Source of the DNA: Candidatus Gastranaerophilales bacterium
GTDB lineage: Bacteria; Cyanobacteriota; Vampirovibrionia; Gastranaerophilales; Gastranaerophilaceae
Direction of reading: 5' to 3'
Length of the DNA stretch: 64,000 bases
Assembly (NCBI GenBank): GCA_944323255.1
Contig: CALURU010000003.1
Span: 62,001-126,000, forward strand
Translations under genes and position numbers: made by a program
The notes under the pieces: model-generated
Told to the model about the DNA's origin: nothing
Database searches by the model: none
What the model saw: the letters and a program-made list of their open reading frames with translations, nothing else
Part shown: piece after piece, positions 8,709 to 16,530 of the stretch
How positions within the stretch are numbered: position 1 is the first letter of the stretch
How the letters are laid out: every line of letters starts with the position of its first letter

Positions 8709-8918
8709 ATGTTAAACCAAGTTTTACCAAAGCAGCCATCAGGAATTTCTTGTTCTATAACAAAAAATTGGACAGAACAAGCCATTGAATGCTACAAACT
8801 TAACGGCAATTGCAGCGAATGCTCGATAAAAAAAGCACACTATTCATTTGACTGTCAGATGCCAAAAGTCGTAGAAATACTGAAACTTATGAATGGTGAA
8901 CCGGAGCTGGAAGATTAA
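8709..8918 (+). CDS. Small Cys-rich protein, 69 aa
   Basis: A GGGAGAG Shine-Dalgarno precedes ATG by about 9 nt. Six Cys are present; five fall in the arrangement C-x6-C-x2-C-x11-C (CYKLNGNCSECSIKK...FDC) plus an earlier SC at about residue 15. This suggests a metal- or cluster-binding fold. The C-terminus is an acidic helix (VVEILKLMNGEPELED). The last 4 nt overlap the convergent nitroreductase. I do not recognise a named family. A regulatory zinc-binding role is possible but unsupported by context. Confidence 0.7.
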   Translation: MLNQVLPKQPSGISCSITKNWTEQAIECYKLNGNCSECSIKKAHYSFDCQMPKVVEILKLMNGEPELED

Positions 8919-9517
8919 AATTTATTACCGATTTTTTCAAGAGAAACAACACTGTCAAATTCTTTGCGGATTTTGTTAGTTTCGCTTTTTTCTGCTTCAT
9001 AACCAAGTGTAATTATGGTAGAGAGTATTTGTTTTTCTCCAAGTCCAAGTTTTGATTTAACCTCTCTATACGTTTCCTGTTCAATGCCGGTAATTTCATT
9101 GCCGAGAGCTCCGATTATACAGGAGCTTATTCCAAGAGATTCAGCCTCCAACATCATATAAGATATAGGATAAATCAGCTGCTCCATAGTTCTTATCAGA
9201 ATTCCGTTTTCGCTCTGAAGTGCAGGATTTAGAGCCGGATTTTTAATATGGGTAATTTTAGCTTCTTCCCAGGCATTTTCGTCTGCAACGCAAACAATCA
9301 ATGCATCCGCATTCTTAACATGAGCCTGCCCGATTGAAAGCTTTGACAATAAATCTTTGTTTTCTTGAGATTTAACCAGAATAAATTTCCAAGATTGAAC
9401 ATTCATCCAGGAAGGCGCCAATCTGCCAGCTTCAAGAATTTTTCTCAAATCTTCATCAGAAATATGTTTTTCCGAATATTTTCTTACGCTTTTGCGTGAT
9501 TTAATTAAGTCTAGCAT
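8915..9517 (-). CDS. Nitroreductase family protein
   Basis: A 200-residue single-domain FMN oxidoreductase. It opens with LDLIKSRKSVRKYSEKHISD, continues with LEAGRLAPSWMNVQSWKFILV (the FMN phosphate-binding region) and has the late segment ESLGISSCIIGALG. There are no iron-sulfur motifs, unlike the paralogue at 5743. It follows the LCP gene by 12 nt, and GGAGGG precedes its ATG, so the two are cotranscribed. The substrate may be a nitro compound, a quinone or a flavin-linked reductant; the sequence does not say. Confidence 0.88.
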   Translation of the reverse strand: MLDLIKSRKSVRKYSEKHISDEDLRKILEAGRLAPSWMNVQSWKFILVKSQENKDLLSKLSIGQAHVKNADALIVCVADENAWEEAKITHIKNPALNPALQSENGILIRTMEQLIYPISYMMLEAESLGISSCIIGALGNEITGIEQETYREVKSKLGLGEKQILSTIITLGYEAEKSETNKIRKEFDSVVSLEKIGNKF

Positions 9518-9529
9518 TATTCTGCCCTC

Positions 9530-10849
9530 CTATCCTTCTGCAAGTACAATCGTAAAATCGCTCCCGACGGAAAAAGTTTCTGTCGGATCGTAAATAAACT
9601 GCATATTATTAAGCTCCGGCATCTTCTTCTGAAGCCAGTTTAAGAAATCAACAGTTACGTCATTTTTGTTTGCCACAAAACGGGTATGAGAAAGATGGGT
9701 TATTTTAAGCATATTAACCTCAAATCCCAGCTCCGCAAGTTTTTCTTTCATAGCCTGCGCTTCTTCTTCTTTTCTTGGAGAATACATAATACCGGCTTTG
9801 AACTTTGTTCCGTCAAGGGTTGGTTTCTCTCTGTAAATCATTCTATTTATAACTTGCTGTGTCTTTTGCGGATCGAGAATCCAATAGCTTATATATCCTC
9901 TCTGGTTTGGTGCACCCGGAAGAGTTGCAAGCTCTATTTTGTTTTCATCAACACTTCTTGCAAACGCAGCGTATTGCGAAAGTTCATAAAAACTCATATC
10001 TGTTTTAACGTAAGTATTGCATATATTTAAGACTTCCGGAATCTTAGTTATAACCTGCGGTGAGTGGAGTTTTTCAAAAAGACTGCGCAAGAACCACTGC
10101 TGTCTTTGGGTTCTGCCGATATCGCCAAGTCCGTCTTTTCTGTATCTTAAATATCCGACTGCCTGTTTTCCGTTCAGAACGGTATTGCCTTTATCAAGAT
10201 TAATATGGAGTTTTCCTGCATAATCGTTATATCTCATAGGTTTTTCTACATAAATAGGAATACCGCCGAGCGCATCAACAACTTTTTCTACAGCTTCGTC
10301 GTGAATTATTATATATTTGTCAATTTTTATACCAAAAGTTTCTTTAAGAGTCTTTTTAACCAGCTCGACACCGCCAAGTGCGTGTGCAGAATTGATTTTT
10401 TGGATACCTTTATTGTCCGGAAGATAAACTTTACTGTCTCTTGGAATTGAAATTGCATTGATTGATTTGGTTTTAGGGTCAATATTAACAATAATAATTG
10501 TATCCGAACGTGTACCTTCCCAGATATTCGCACCTGTTCCGTTCGAATCAACTCCCAAAAGAAGAATGTTTTGTCTTTTTGGAGAGAATGGTACATCAAA
10601 ATTTTTCTGCTCTTTTTTATAAAATTTTACAAAACCGCTTGCATTATCGGCAGTTTCTGTATTAAGTTTTTCTAGAATATAGCTGTTCTCTACAACAGTT
10701 ACACAAACAATAACCGCACATAAAACTGCAAGTACTATCGTGAATAGAAGTTTTGCAAAGTTTGAAGTTTCTTGTTTATCTTCTCTTATATTTTTTAAAA
10801 ACGCTTTGTATTCTTCTTCTTTGTTTTCGTTGTCGTTTGCGATTTTCAT
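9530..10849 (-). CDS. LytR-CpsA-Psr (LCP) family cell-wall glycopolymer ligase
   Basis: 439 residues. A cytoplasmic acidic head (residues 1-35) is followed by one membrane helix (about 36-58, LLFTIVLAVLCAVIVCVTVV). The LCP domain (about 90-265) has ILLLGVDSNG, RSDTIIIVNIDP, SIPRDSKVYLP, INSAHALGG, VDALGGIPIYV and YLRYRKDGLGDIGR; the Arg and Asp residues of these motifs bind the polyprenyl pyrophosphate. A LytR_C-like domain ends the protein (about 345-437). LCP enzymes transfer glycopolymers from lipid carriers to peptidoglycan outside the membrane. It is the first gene of a pair with the downstream nitroreductase. Confidence 0.93.
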   Translation of the reverse strand: MKIANDNENKEEEYKAFLKNIREDKQETSNFAKLLFTIVLAVLCAVIVCVTVVENSYILEKLNTETADNASGFVKFYKKEQKNFDVPFSPKRQNILLLGVDSNGTGANIWEGTRSDTIIIVNIDPKTKSINAISIPRDSKVYLPDNKGIQKINSAHALGGVELVKKTLKETFGIKIDKYIIIHDEAVEKVVDALGGIPIYVEKPMRYNDYAGKLHINLDKGNTVLNGKQAVGYLRYRKDGLGDIGRTQRQQWFLRSLFEKLHSPQVITKIPEVLNICNTYVKTDMSFYELSQYAAFARSVDENKIELATLPGAPNQRGYISYWILDPQKTQQVINRMIYREKPTLDGTKFKAGIMYSPRKEEEAQAMKEKLAELGFEVNMLKITHLSHTRFVANKNDVTVDFLNWLQKKMPELNNMQFIYDPTETFSVGSDFTIVLAEG

Positions 10850-10999
10850 TTTTAATATACTCTCTTATTAAAGAATTATATTTGAAGCATACGCTAAAAT
10901 CAATTGGGAAAGAAGTGGGCTATAGTATGAGAAGTGTTAGATAGGTAGCGCTCTACATTTTTTTACTGCTTAAATAATTATATACATTCACCTCCCCCG

Positions 11000-11029
11000 T
11001 TGTAATTATTCTTTTATTTCTGGTATTAT
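11000..11029 (+). promoter_or_regulatory. Promoter for leaderless histidine kinase start
   Basis: TTGTAA (11000-11005), an 18-nt spacer and TATTAT (11024-11029), the last extended by TGG upstream. ATG 11036 lies exactly 6 nt after the -10 box and lacks a Shine-Dalgarno. Confidence 0.6.
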
Positions 11030-11035
11030 GTTTGT

Positions 11036-13048
11036 ATGACAAAGTTTTTGTTAATTAGTGAGGATAGCGAAAAAGAGGGAATTATAAGGGAGGTCTTTCC
11101 GGCAGATGAGGTTTTAGTGTCTGTCGACCAGACTTTAATTTTTGATATCTTAAAAGTTGAAGAACCGGACGTTGTAATGGTGGACGGCGATATCGAATCT
11201 CTGGATTTAAAGCCGCTTTGCAGAAAAATTAAACAGTTTCCTGTTGTAATTTTGCTTATTCTGGGTGAAAAAGAGCTTACAAAAGACGTTATGCACAATG
11301 CTAACCTCTTTATTAAAACTCCTATGGATAAAAAGCTTTTGTCTGCAACTATTGATTCAAGCTTGCGCACAAGGCATTCGCTTTTGAAAATGGCAAGATC
11401 CAATCAGGAACTCGCAAGAAGCCTGTACCAATTAAATGTTTTGTATAATACCAGCTCGCAACTTGCAGGAACACTGGATAAGGATGCGCTTATTAAAATT
11501 ATGATAGATGGGATAGAAAAGTCTCTTAATTTTGAGCTTTCCTGCACTTTGATGTTTCGCTCGGAGCGTGAACCGGTATTAATCATAAATTCGCTTTACA
11601 AAATTTCCGACAGGCTTCTTGAGGCATTGAAACTTCGTGCAATTCTGAGCTACAAGTCTTTGCTTGAAGATCCGCCGGTCGATATCAAGATCGGAAATTT
11701 AAAAATAGAAAAAAATATTAAGCATAATATTCAGGAGTATGATTTTTCCGTTTTAAGGTTTGATAATATGTTTGCGCCGATTACGCTCAATGATGAGTTT
11801 TTCGGGTTTACTGAAATCTATAGGGAAAAACCTTTTACGACAGAGGATGCAACCTGCTTTCAAACGCTTGTCCAGCAGGTAACAATTCCGCTCCAGAGTG
11901 CGTCTTTTACGCAGGAATTGAAGGCTACAAACAGAAAGCTGCAAAAACTTGAGAGATTAAAGTCGGAATTTATTTCAATCGTTTCCCACGAATTAAGAAC
12001 ACCGCTTACGGCAATTAAGAACGCAATGGATATTATCTTGAGCGGTAAAGCGGGCGAGATGACGGAAAATATTGAGAAATTTGTTTCTATGGGAAAGAGA
12101 AATGCTATAAGGCTTTCAGGAATTATCAACGACCTTCTTGATATTTCCAAAATCGAAGCCGGCAAGATGGATTTCAAATTTGAACTTATTCATATTGAGC
12201 CGGTAATTGAGTATGTAAAAAATAATCTGGCAGAAGTTGCAAAAGAGAAGAATCTTGAAATCAAATACACTTCATCGGGTGAAGAAGTCGAGGTTTATGC
12301 GGATTCAAACAGGCTTGAGCAAGTGCTTACAAACCTTGTATCCAATGCGATTAAATTCACTCCTGATGCCGGTACGATTGAAATATCTTCAAAAGTCGTA
12401 AATGCAAGAGAATTGCAGTATGATCATTGTTTTGAAGATGATATTAAAAAACTTCAGGGAAATTACCTGCTTGTCTGCGTGGAAGACCACGGTATCGGTA
12501 TTGAAAGAAAAGACTTGAACCACGTATTTGATAAATTTGCACAGATAGAAAATTCGCTTTCCCGCAAAGTCGGCGGCTCAGGGCTGGGACTTCCGATTGC
12601 AAGGCAGCTTATGGAATCTCATAACGGCGCAATCTGGTGCGACAGCGAAATTAATAAGGGTTCAAAATTCTATTTTGTAATCCCTGTTGCAAATGACAGG
12701 TCAAATTTCCTTATGATAAGAAAACAGCTTGCACAGAAAGCCCGCTCAAACGGTTCAACTATTGCGGTTATCAGGATTAAGTCAACAAACGAAGTTATAG
12801 AAAACTTGCTTAGGGAAAATAATTTATTAAATAAAACGTATATGACAAATTCGCTTCTGGAAAAAGAAGGCGCAATGACAACACTTTCATTAATTCTGGT
12901 TGACGGTGACAAACCGTCTGCAGAGTTTTTGAAGAAGAAAATAGATTCTGTTGTAGAACAGAATAAGAACTTGTACGGCGAATGTGATATAATGTATTCA
13001 TACGATATTGAAGGAGACACCCATGAAAAAGATTCTTATAGTGGATGA
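11036..13048 (+). CDS. Hybrid-like sensor histidine kinase (REC-GAF-HisKA-HATPase)
   Basis: 670 residues without membrane segments, so cytoplasmic. Residues 1-115 form a receiver-like domain with a candidate phospho-acceptor Asp50 (VVMVDGD) and IKTP near 93-96, but the usual acidic pair is altered. Residues about 130-290 are GAF-like. HisKA has the phosphorylatable His318 in SHELRTPL. The ATPase carries an N box (NLVSNAIKF), G1 (DHGIGI, about 484-489) and G2 (GGSGLGLP, about 513-520). The last about 115 residues are an unrecognised alpha/beta domain, perhaps a degenerate GGDEF. The 3' end overlaps the response-regulator gene by 26 nt, so the two are translationally coupled partners. Confidence 0.92.
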   Translation: MTKFLLISEDSEKEGIIREVFPADEVLVSVDQTLIFDILKVEEPDVVMVDGDIESLDLKPLCRKIKQFPVVILLILGEKELTKDVMHNANLFIKTPMDKKLLSATIDSSLRTRHSLLKMARSNQELARSLYQLNVLYNTSSQLAGTLDKDALIKIMIDGIEKSLNFELSCTLMFRSEREPVLIINSLYKISDRLLEALKLRAILSYKSLLEDPPVDIKIGNLKIEKNIKHNIQEYDFSVLRFDNMFAPITLNDEFFGFTEIYREKPFTTEDATCFQTLVQQVTIPLQSASFTQELKATNRKLQKLERLKSEFISIVSHELRTPLTAIKNAMDIILSGKAGEMTENIEKFVSMGKRNAIRLSGIINDLLDISKIEAGKMDFKFELIHIEPVIEYVKNNLAEVAKEKNLEIKYTSSGEEVEVYADSNRLEQVLTNLVSNAIKFTPDAGTIEISSKVVNARELQYDHCFEDDIKKLQGNYLLVCVEDHGIGIERKDLNHVFDKFAQIENSLSRKVGGSGLGLPIARQLMESHNGAIWCDSEINKGSKFYFVIPVANDRSNFLMIRKQLAQKARSNGSTIAVIRIKSTNEVIENLLRENNLLNKTYMTNSLLEKEGAMTTLSLILVDGDKPSAEFLKKKIDSVVEQNKNLYGECDIMYSYDIEGDTHEKDSYSG

Positions 13049-13391
13049 TGAGCAGGATATTGTAGAAAGTCTCAAATTTGTGCTGGAAGTTTCGGGCTAT
13101 GTGTGTTATACGGCATTCAACGGCGAGGACGGTTTACGACTCGCAAAAGAGATTATGCCGGATTTAATTATACTTGACGTTATGATGCCTAAGATAAACG
13201 GGTATAAAATAAGCCGTCTCCTCAAGTATGACAATAAATACAAAGATATACCGATAATTATGGTAACAGCCCGCTCGCAGCTCGAGGATAAGATGATTGG
13301 CGAAGAGACCGGCGCTGATGAATATATCACCAAACCTTTTGAACTGGATCAGATAGTGAAAAAGGTTGGGGAGTATCTGGGCGAGGGGTAA
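13023..13391 (+). CDS. CheY-like single-domain response regulator
   Basis: 122 residues that consist only of a receiver domain. It has the acidic pair Asp9-Asp10 (ILIVDDE), phospho-acceptor Asp52 (LIILDVMMP), MVTARSQ with the Thr switch residue, and ITKPFE with the conserved Lys. There is no output domain, so it must signal by protein contact. The ATG at 13023 is preferred over 13008 because GAAGGAG lies 6 nt upstream, inside the kinase gene. It is probably the cognate partner of the overlapping kinase. The next gene downstream is the GspE/PilB-like ATPase, a possible target system, although 360 nt of repeats and structured sequence lie between. Confidence 0.93.
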   Translation: MKKILIVDDEQDIVESLKFVLEVSGYVCYTAFNGEDGLRLAKEIMPDLIILDVMMPKINGYKISRLLKYDNKYKDIPIIMVTARSQLEDKMIGEETGADEYITKPFELDQIVKKVGEYLGEG

Positions 13392-13403
13392 ATGTATCTT
13401 ACT

Positions 13404-13437
13404 TGTGACTGAGTGATTAAGTGACTAAGTGACTGAG
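13404..13437. repeat. Octamer tandem repeat (AGTGACTR family)
   Basis: Four imperfect 8-nt units (TGTGACTG, AGTGATTA, AGTGACTA, AGTGACTG). The same family recurs at 23836, 25154, 25259 (inverted) and inside the helicase gene at 35322. Confidence 0.85.
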
Positions 13438-13449
13438 AATTTTAAAATT

Positions 13450-13507
13450 GTAGGTTGGGTGAAACCCAACATTAACTAGAATTATTGTCGGGCTAAAGCC
13501 CGACCTA
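13450..13507. repeat. GTAGGTTGGG palindromic repeat, double unit
   Basis: Two adjacent hairpins: GTAGGTTGGGTGAAACCCAAC, and TTGTCGGGCTAAAGCCCGACC followed by TA. Outer TAGGT and ACCTA can also pair. Related copies are at 23867, 25226 (inverted), 48276-48330 and 51659. They resemble palindromic repeats widespread in cyanobacterial genomes. Confidence 0.8.
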
Positions 13508-13550
13508 TAATTAAACAGGCAAAACTTGATAATTGAATAGAATATATAAA

Positions 13551-13748
13551 AGGCGACCGGTAGCAAAGTCAGCAGAGGTTGACAGGGCAGAGTAAGATAG
13601 CATTGGTAATAAATACCAATGTCAACCGATAAGTCAAAGTAAAAAACGCCCGATGCAGCCGGTTAGTAATAAAGTCAGCAGAGGGCAACCGGTAAAAGAA
13701 ATATATGTTACATAAGTATAACCATTGTTGCCCGATAAGTATAGGTAA
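13551..13748 (+). promoter_or_regulatory. Tandem 106-nt structured 5'-leader RNA upstream of the GspE-like gene
   Basis: Two imperfect copies occur exactly 106 nt apart. AAAGTCAGCAGAGG is at 13565 and 13671, and CCGATAAGT at 13626 and 13732. Between them each copy forms a 7-bp stem with different sequence: GGTTGAC (13577-13583) with GTCAACC (13621-13627), and GGGCAAC (13683-13689) with GTTGCCC (13727-13733). Three pairs change in a compensatory way. Copy A encloses a perfect 8-bp hairpin (CATTGGTA/TACCAATG). The second copy ends 14 nt before ATG 13755. It looks like a tandem riboswitch or protein-binding leader. It does not match the classes I know, including both c-di-GMP classes and the glycine tandem. 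Confidence 0.6.
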
Positions 13749-13754
13749 AAAAAA

Positions 13755-15140
13755 ATGGAGACAATAACAAATAAAACATTAGAAAAATTAAAATATGAAC
13801 TTGTAAGAGACGGGATTGTTTCTTACGAGACTCTTGAGAAGGCGGAGGAGCTTGCAAATGTTCAGAGAATTAACATAGGTCAGGCTTTGATTAATTCCGG
13901 AATACTGGGCGAGGATACTCTGTTAAAGTTTTTGGAGAGCAAGCTTCATATTCCTTATGTAAATCTGGAGGATTATGAGCCGGATCCTAAGTGTTTCAAG
14001 TTTGTTTCATTTGCCGATGCAAGAAGGTACAGAATAATACCTTTGTTTAAGATAGAAGATGTTTTGACGGTTGCGATGGCAGATCCTCTGGATTTGTTTG
14101 CGATAGACAAGATTATAGAGACGGCAGAATGTTCAATTGAGCCGGTTATAGCGTCCGAACACAGTATTGTAAAGAAGATAGATGAGTATTACAAGGTTGC
14201 AGATACGGTTGACAGCATAACTTTGACTTCCGAAGAGGATGAAGAATTTGACTGGACGGAAGAACTCCATAGGGAAGAAGCTGGTGAAGAGCATATTCAG
14301 CACGTTATAAGAGCAATTTTAAAGCAGGCAATTCTTGAAGATGTTCACGAGTTAAACTTTGAGCAGACAGAAGACGGGCTGAAAGTTGTATTTAAGAAAA
14401 ACGGCGAGCCTTCAGATAAAGGAACAATTCCTGCTATATTGAATTCTGCTTTTGTATCGAAGTTAAAAACGCTTTCTAACCTTGATGCGGCTGTTTGTGA
14501 GATTCCGCAGCTCGGAAAACTTTGTTTTAAGGTGGAGAATACAATGCTAATTGCATCAGTTTCTTCTTTTCCAACAATTATGGGTGAGAGAATTTCTTTA
14601 AAGATTTACAAGCCGCCTAAGCATTTGAGTCAAATAATAAGCGATGAAAAGCAGCGTGGTATAATTTCGCAGGCACTTAATCATCCGGGCATTATTCTGG
14701 TTTGCGGCTCACCTCTGAGCGGAAAAACGCATATTATTTATTCGCTTCTTATGGAAATGACAGAGTCGCATAGAAATATTATGACAATAGAATCTATTGC
14801 CAAGTATGAGTTGAAGGGCGTTAATCAGTGCGAATTGAATGAGAATATTGGTTTTAATATGGATAAAGCACTCAAATATGTAGAGTTTCAGTCGCCTGAT
14901 TTAATTTATCTTGAGGGAGTTAAGACGAGAGATGCTTTTGAATTTTTGTCAGAGCTTTTTTATAACGATAAGACCGTTATTACGGAGTTTATGGCAAACA
15001 ATATGACGGATTTGAGGCAGAAACTTGCATATGAGGATTTTCAATCCTTTAAGTCCTTGATAACCTGCCTGATATTTATACATTCAAGAGACAGTATTGA
15101 AGTGTTTGACAAAGAGACTCTTCAAAAGTATTTAGCATAA
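13755..15140 (+). CDS. Degenerate GspE/PilB-type secretion ATPase with MshEN domain
   Basis: 461 residues. Residues about 15-145 are an MshEN/GspE N-terminal domain (IGQALINSGILGEDTLLKFL, then the VAMADPLDLFAID segment); this domain binds c-di-GMP in some relatives. The C-terminal ATPase core keeps a Walker A (GSPLSGKT, 318-325). The Walker B region is altered (PDLIYLEGVKTRDAF in place of a PDxxxxGEIRDxET pattern), the Asp-box differs and the His-box is absent. No tetracysteine zinc site is present. It is therefore shorter than PilB (about 570 residues) and may be regulatory or weakly active. No pilin or GspF neighbour is present. The start codon has only a weak Shine-Dalgarno, and a tandem RNA structure lies directly upstream. 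Confidence 0.8.
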   Translation: METITNKTLEKLKYELVRDGIVSYETLEKAEELANVQRINIGQALINSGILGEDTLLKFLESKLHIPYVNLEDYEPDPKCFKFVSFADARRYRIIPLFKIEDVLTVAMADPLDLFAIDKIIETAECSIEPVIASEHSIVKKIDEYYKVADTVDSITLTSEEDEEFDWTEELHREEAGEEHIQHVIRAILKQAILEDVHELNFEQTEDGLKVVFKKNGEPSDKGTIPAILNSAFVSKLKTLSNLDAAVCEIPQLGKLCFKVENTMLIASVSSFPTIMGERISLKIYKPPKHLSQIISDEKQRGIISQALNHPGIILVCGSPLSGKTHIIYSLLMEMTESHRNIMTIESIAKYELKGVNQCELNENIGFNMDKALKYVEFQSPDLIYLEGVKTRDAFEFLSELFYNDKTVITEFMANNMTDLRQKLAYEDFQSFKSLITCLIFIHSRDSIEVFDKETLQKYLA

Positions 15141-15171
15141 GTATTGTAAAGTATTGCAGTGGTTTGTATTC

Positions 15172-15207
15172 AAAGAAAAGACTCCCGAGTTTGGGAGTCT
15201 TTTCTTT
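15172..15207. terminator. Bidirectional terminator, 15-bp stem
   Basis: AAAGAAAAGACTCCC (15172-15186) pairs with 15193-15207 around a 6-nt loop. A and T runs at the base serve both strands. It lies between the GspE-like gene and the convergent SLH gene. Confidence 0.85.
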
Positions 15208-15229
15208 ATAAGTTGTAAATTATAAGTTA

Positions 15230-16366
15230 TTATTCGTAAACATATCCGTTAGTTAAGTCAATTTTCAGAGGTCCGAGGAGTCTGATATTAACAATTTGTC
15301 CCGGCATGGTAAGTACTTTTGCGCCTTTGAATAACTTTCTCCAGAAACCGATTTTGCCCGGATCAAGTGTTGCAACACCATATAACATAACAGCCTGATC
15401 GTTAGGAGTTACAAGGAGTTCGTTTTTAATAATTACTTCGCCGTTTTGTCTGAACAATTTAGCTCTCTGAACGTGTTTTACCTGACCTTTTAAGTCGCTT
15501 CCTTCAGAGATAAGCAGATATTTATCTTTAGTAACGATATTTTTAGGAGCTTTAGCAGTATAAATATCTGTTACGTTAGAAATTTGAGAGCCGACAACAG
15601 TTTCCAATTTGATAGGAAGAATAGCACCAGCCGGAATTATACCGATTGAACCCTGAACTTTAACATTATCAACAATGTATCCTTCAGCAGTTCTTTTTTG
15701 CATGCTTTCGGCCAGTTTTGCGTTAGGGTTAAGCTTAGCTTCCTGCATCATTTTATAAAGAATAGCCGCAACTTCTGCTCTGTTAGCAGGTCTGTCAGCT
15801 TCGAGTTTGCCTTCATTACCCGGCATTACAACGATTAGGTCGAGTAATTGGGCTTTACCTGCTGCAATCAAGAACCAAGCCGGCATCTGTGTATAATCTT
15901 CATAGCTTTTGGAGATAATTTCCTGTGCTCTCTGTTCGCTGATTTGCTGGGTTGTAAGAGCGTTAACCGCAATAGTGATAGCTTCAGCTCTTGTTACAGA
16001 ATCATAAGGTCTGAATCTTTGTCCGTCAGCGTCAGGAATCAGGTCGAAATAAACAGCCCTTCTGATAATATCGTATGCCCAAAAATCTTTATCAACATCA
16101 GAGAAGTGAATATCTTGAGTTACATTAGCATCCTCCTGTCCGAGAGCTTTGATAGCCATAGAAGCGAATTCTGCTCTTGTAACAGGAATATCAGGTTTAT
16201 AAGTTCCGTCAGGATACCCGACAACAACCCCGACTTCTGTCAGGAATTTAATAGATTGATATGCCCAGTGATTTTCGTTCATATCAGAATAAAAAGCGTG
16301 TGCAGGATTGTTGAGCATTAACGCAATGCCTAATGCAAACACTCCCTTTAATAAATTTTTGAACAT
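15230..16366 (-). CDS. SLH-domain surface protein with signal peptide
   Basis: 378 residues. An N-terminal signal peptide (FALGIALMLNNPAHA) is followed by S-layer homology repeats. The first two are clear: FYSDMNENHWAYQSIKFL with GYPDGTYKPDIPVTRAEF, and FSDVDKDFWAYDIIRRA with RFRPYDSVTRAEA. A third, weaker one ends in ANRAEVAAILYKM. SLH modules bind peptidoglycan-linked polymers, and in diderms they anchor outer-membrane proteins to the wall. The C-terminal about 150 residues are beta-rich, without an obvious barrel. AGGAGG precedes ATG. A wall-anchoring or envelope-tethering role fits. Confidence 0.9.
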   Translation of the reverse strand: MFKNLLKGVFALGIALMLNNPAHAFYSDMNENHWAYQSIKFLTEVGVVVGYPDGTYKPDIPVTRAEFASMAIKALGQEDANVTQDIHFSDVDKDFWAYDIIRRAVYFDLIPDADGQRFRPYDSVTRAEAITIAVNALTTQQISEQRAQEIISKSYEDYTQMPAWFLIAAGKAQLLDLIVVMPGNEGKLEADRPANRAEVAAILYKMMQEAKLNPNAKLAESMQKRTAEGYIVDNVKVQGSIGIIPAGAILPIKLETVVGSQISNVTDIYTAKAPKNIVTKDKYLLISEGSDLKGQVKHVQRAKLFRQNGEVIIKNELLVTPNDQAVMLYGVATLDPGKIGFWRKLFKGAKVLTMPGQIVNIRLLGPLKIDLTNGYVYE

Positions 16367-16472
16367 TAAGAGTCCTCCTTATCATATCTCCTGTTATTTT
16401 ATACTATCTTAAATAAGCAGTTATTGCAACGAATATAGAAGAGTTTTAACAATTCTACATAATCTTTTTTGA

Positions 16473-16478
16473 TATAAT
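16473..16478 (+). promoter_or_regulatory. -10 box upstream of the GH77-like gene
   Basis: TATAAT at 16473-16478. The expected start near 16485 lies after the ATG at 16480, which argues that translation starts at ATG 16531 instead, with a leader of about 46 nt. Confidence 0.5.
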
Positions 16479-16530
16479 AATGATAGCAAAATTTTTTTTT
16501 ACGTGTTTTAATATCATCGGGTGTGATTGT

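Noticed and set aside
13404-13437. Short regular repeats as a CRISPR array
   Set aside because: The units are 8 nt and contiguous, without spacers, and no cas gene is present.
13551-13748. Assignment of the tandem leader to a c-di-GMP, glycine or glutamine riboswitch
   Set aside because: The conserved stretches AAAGTCAGCAGAGG and CCGATAAGT do not fit the consensus of those classes as I know them. It is left unassigned.
16480-16530. ATG 16480 as the start of the GH77-like gene
   Set aside because: It lies 1 nt after a TATAAT box, hence before the likely transcription start. ATG 16531 gives the MQISPISGINF N-terminus seen in related proteins.
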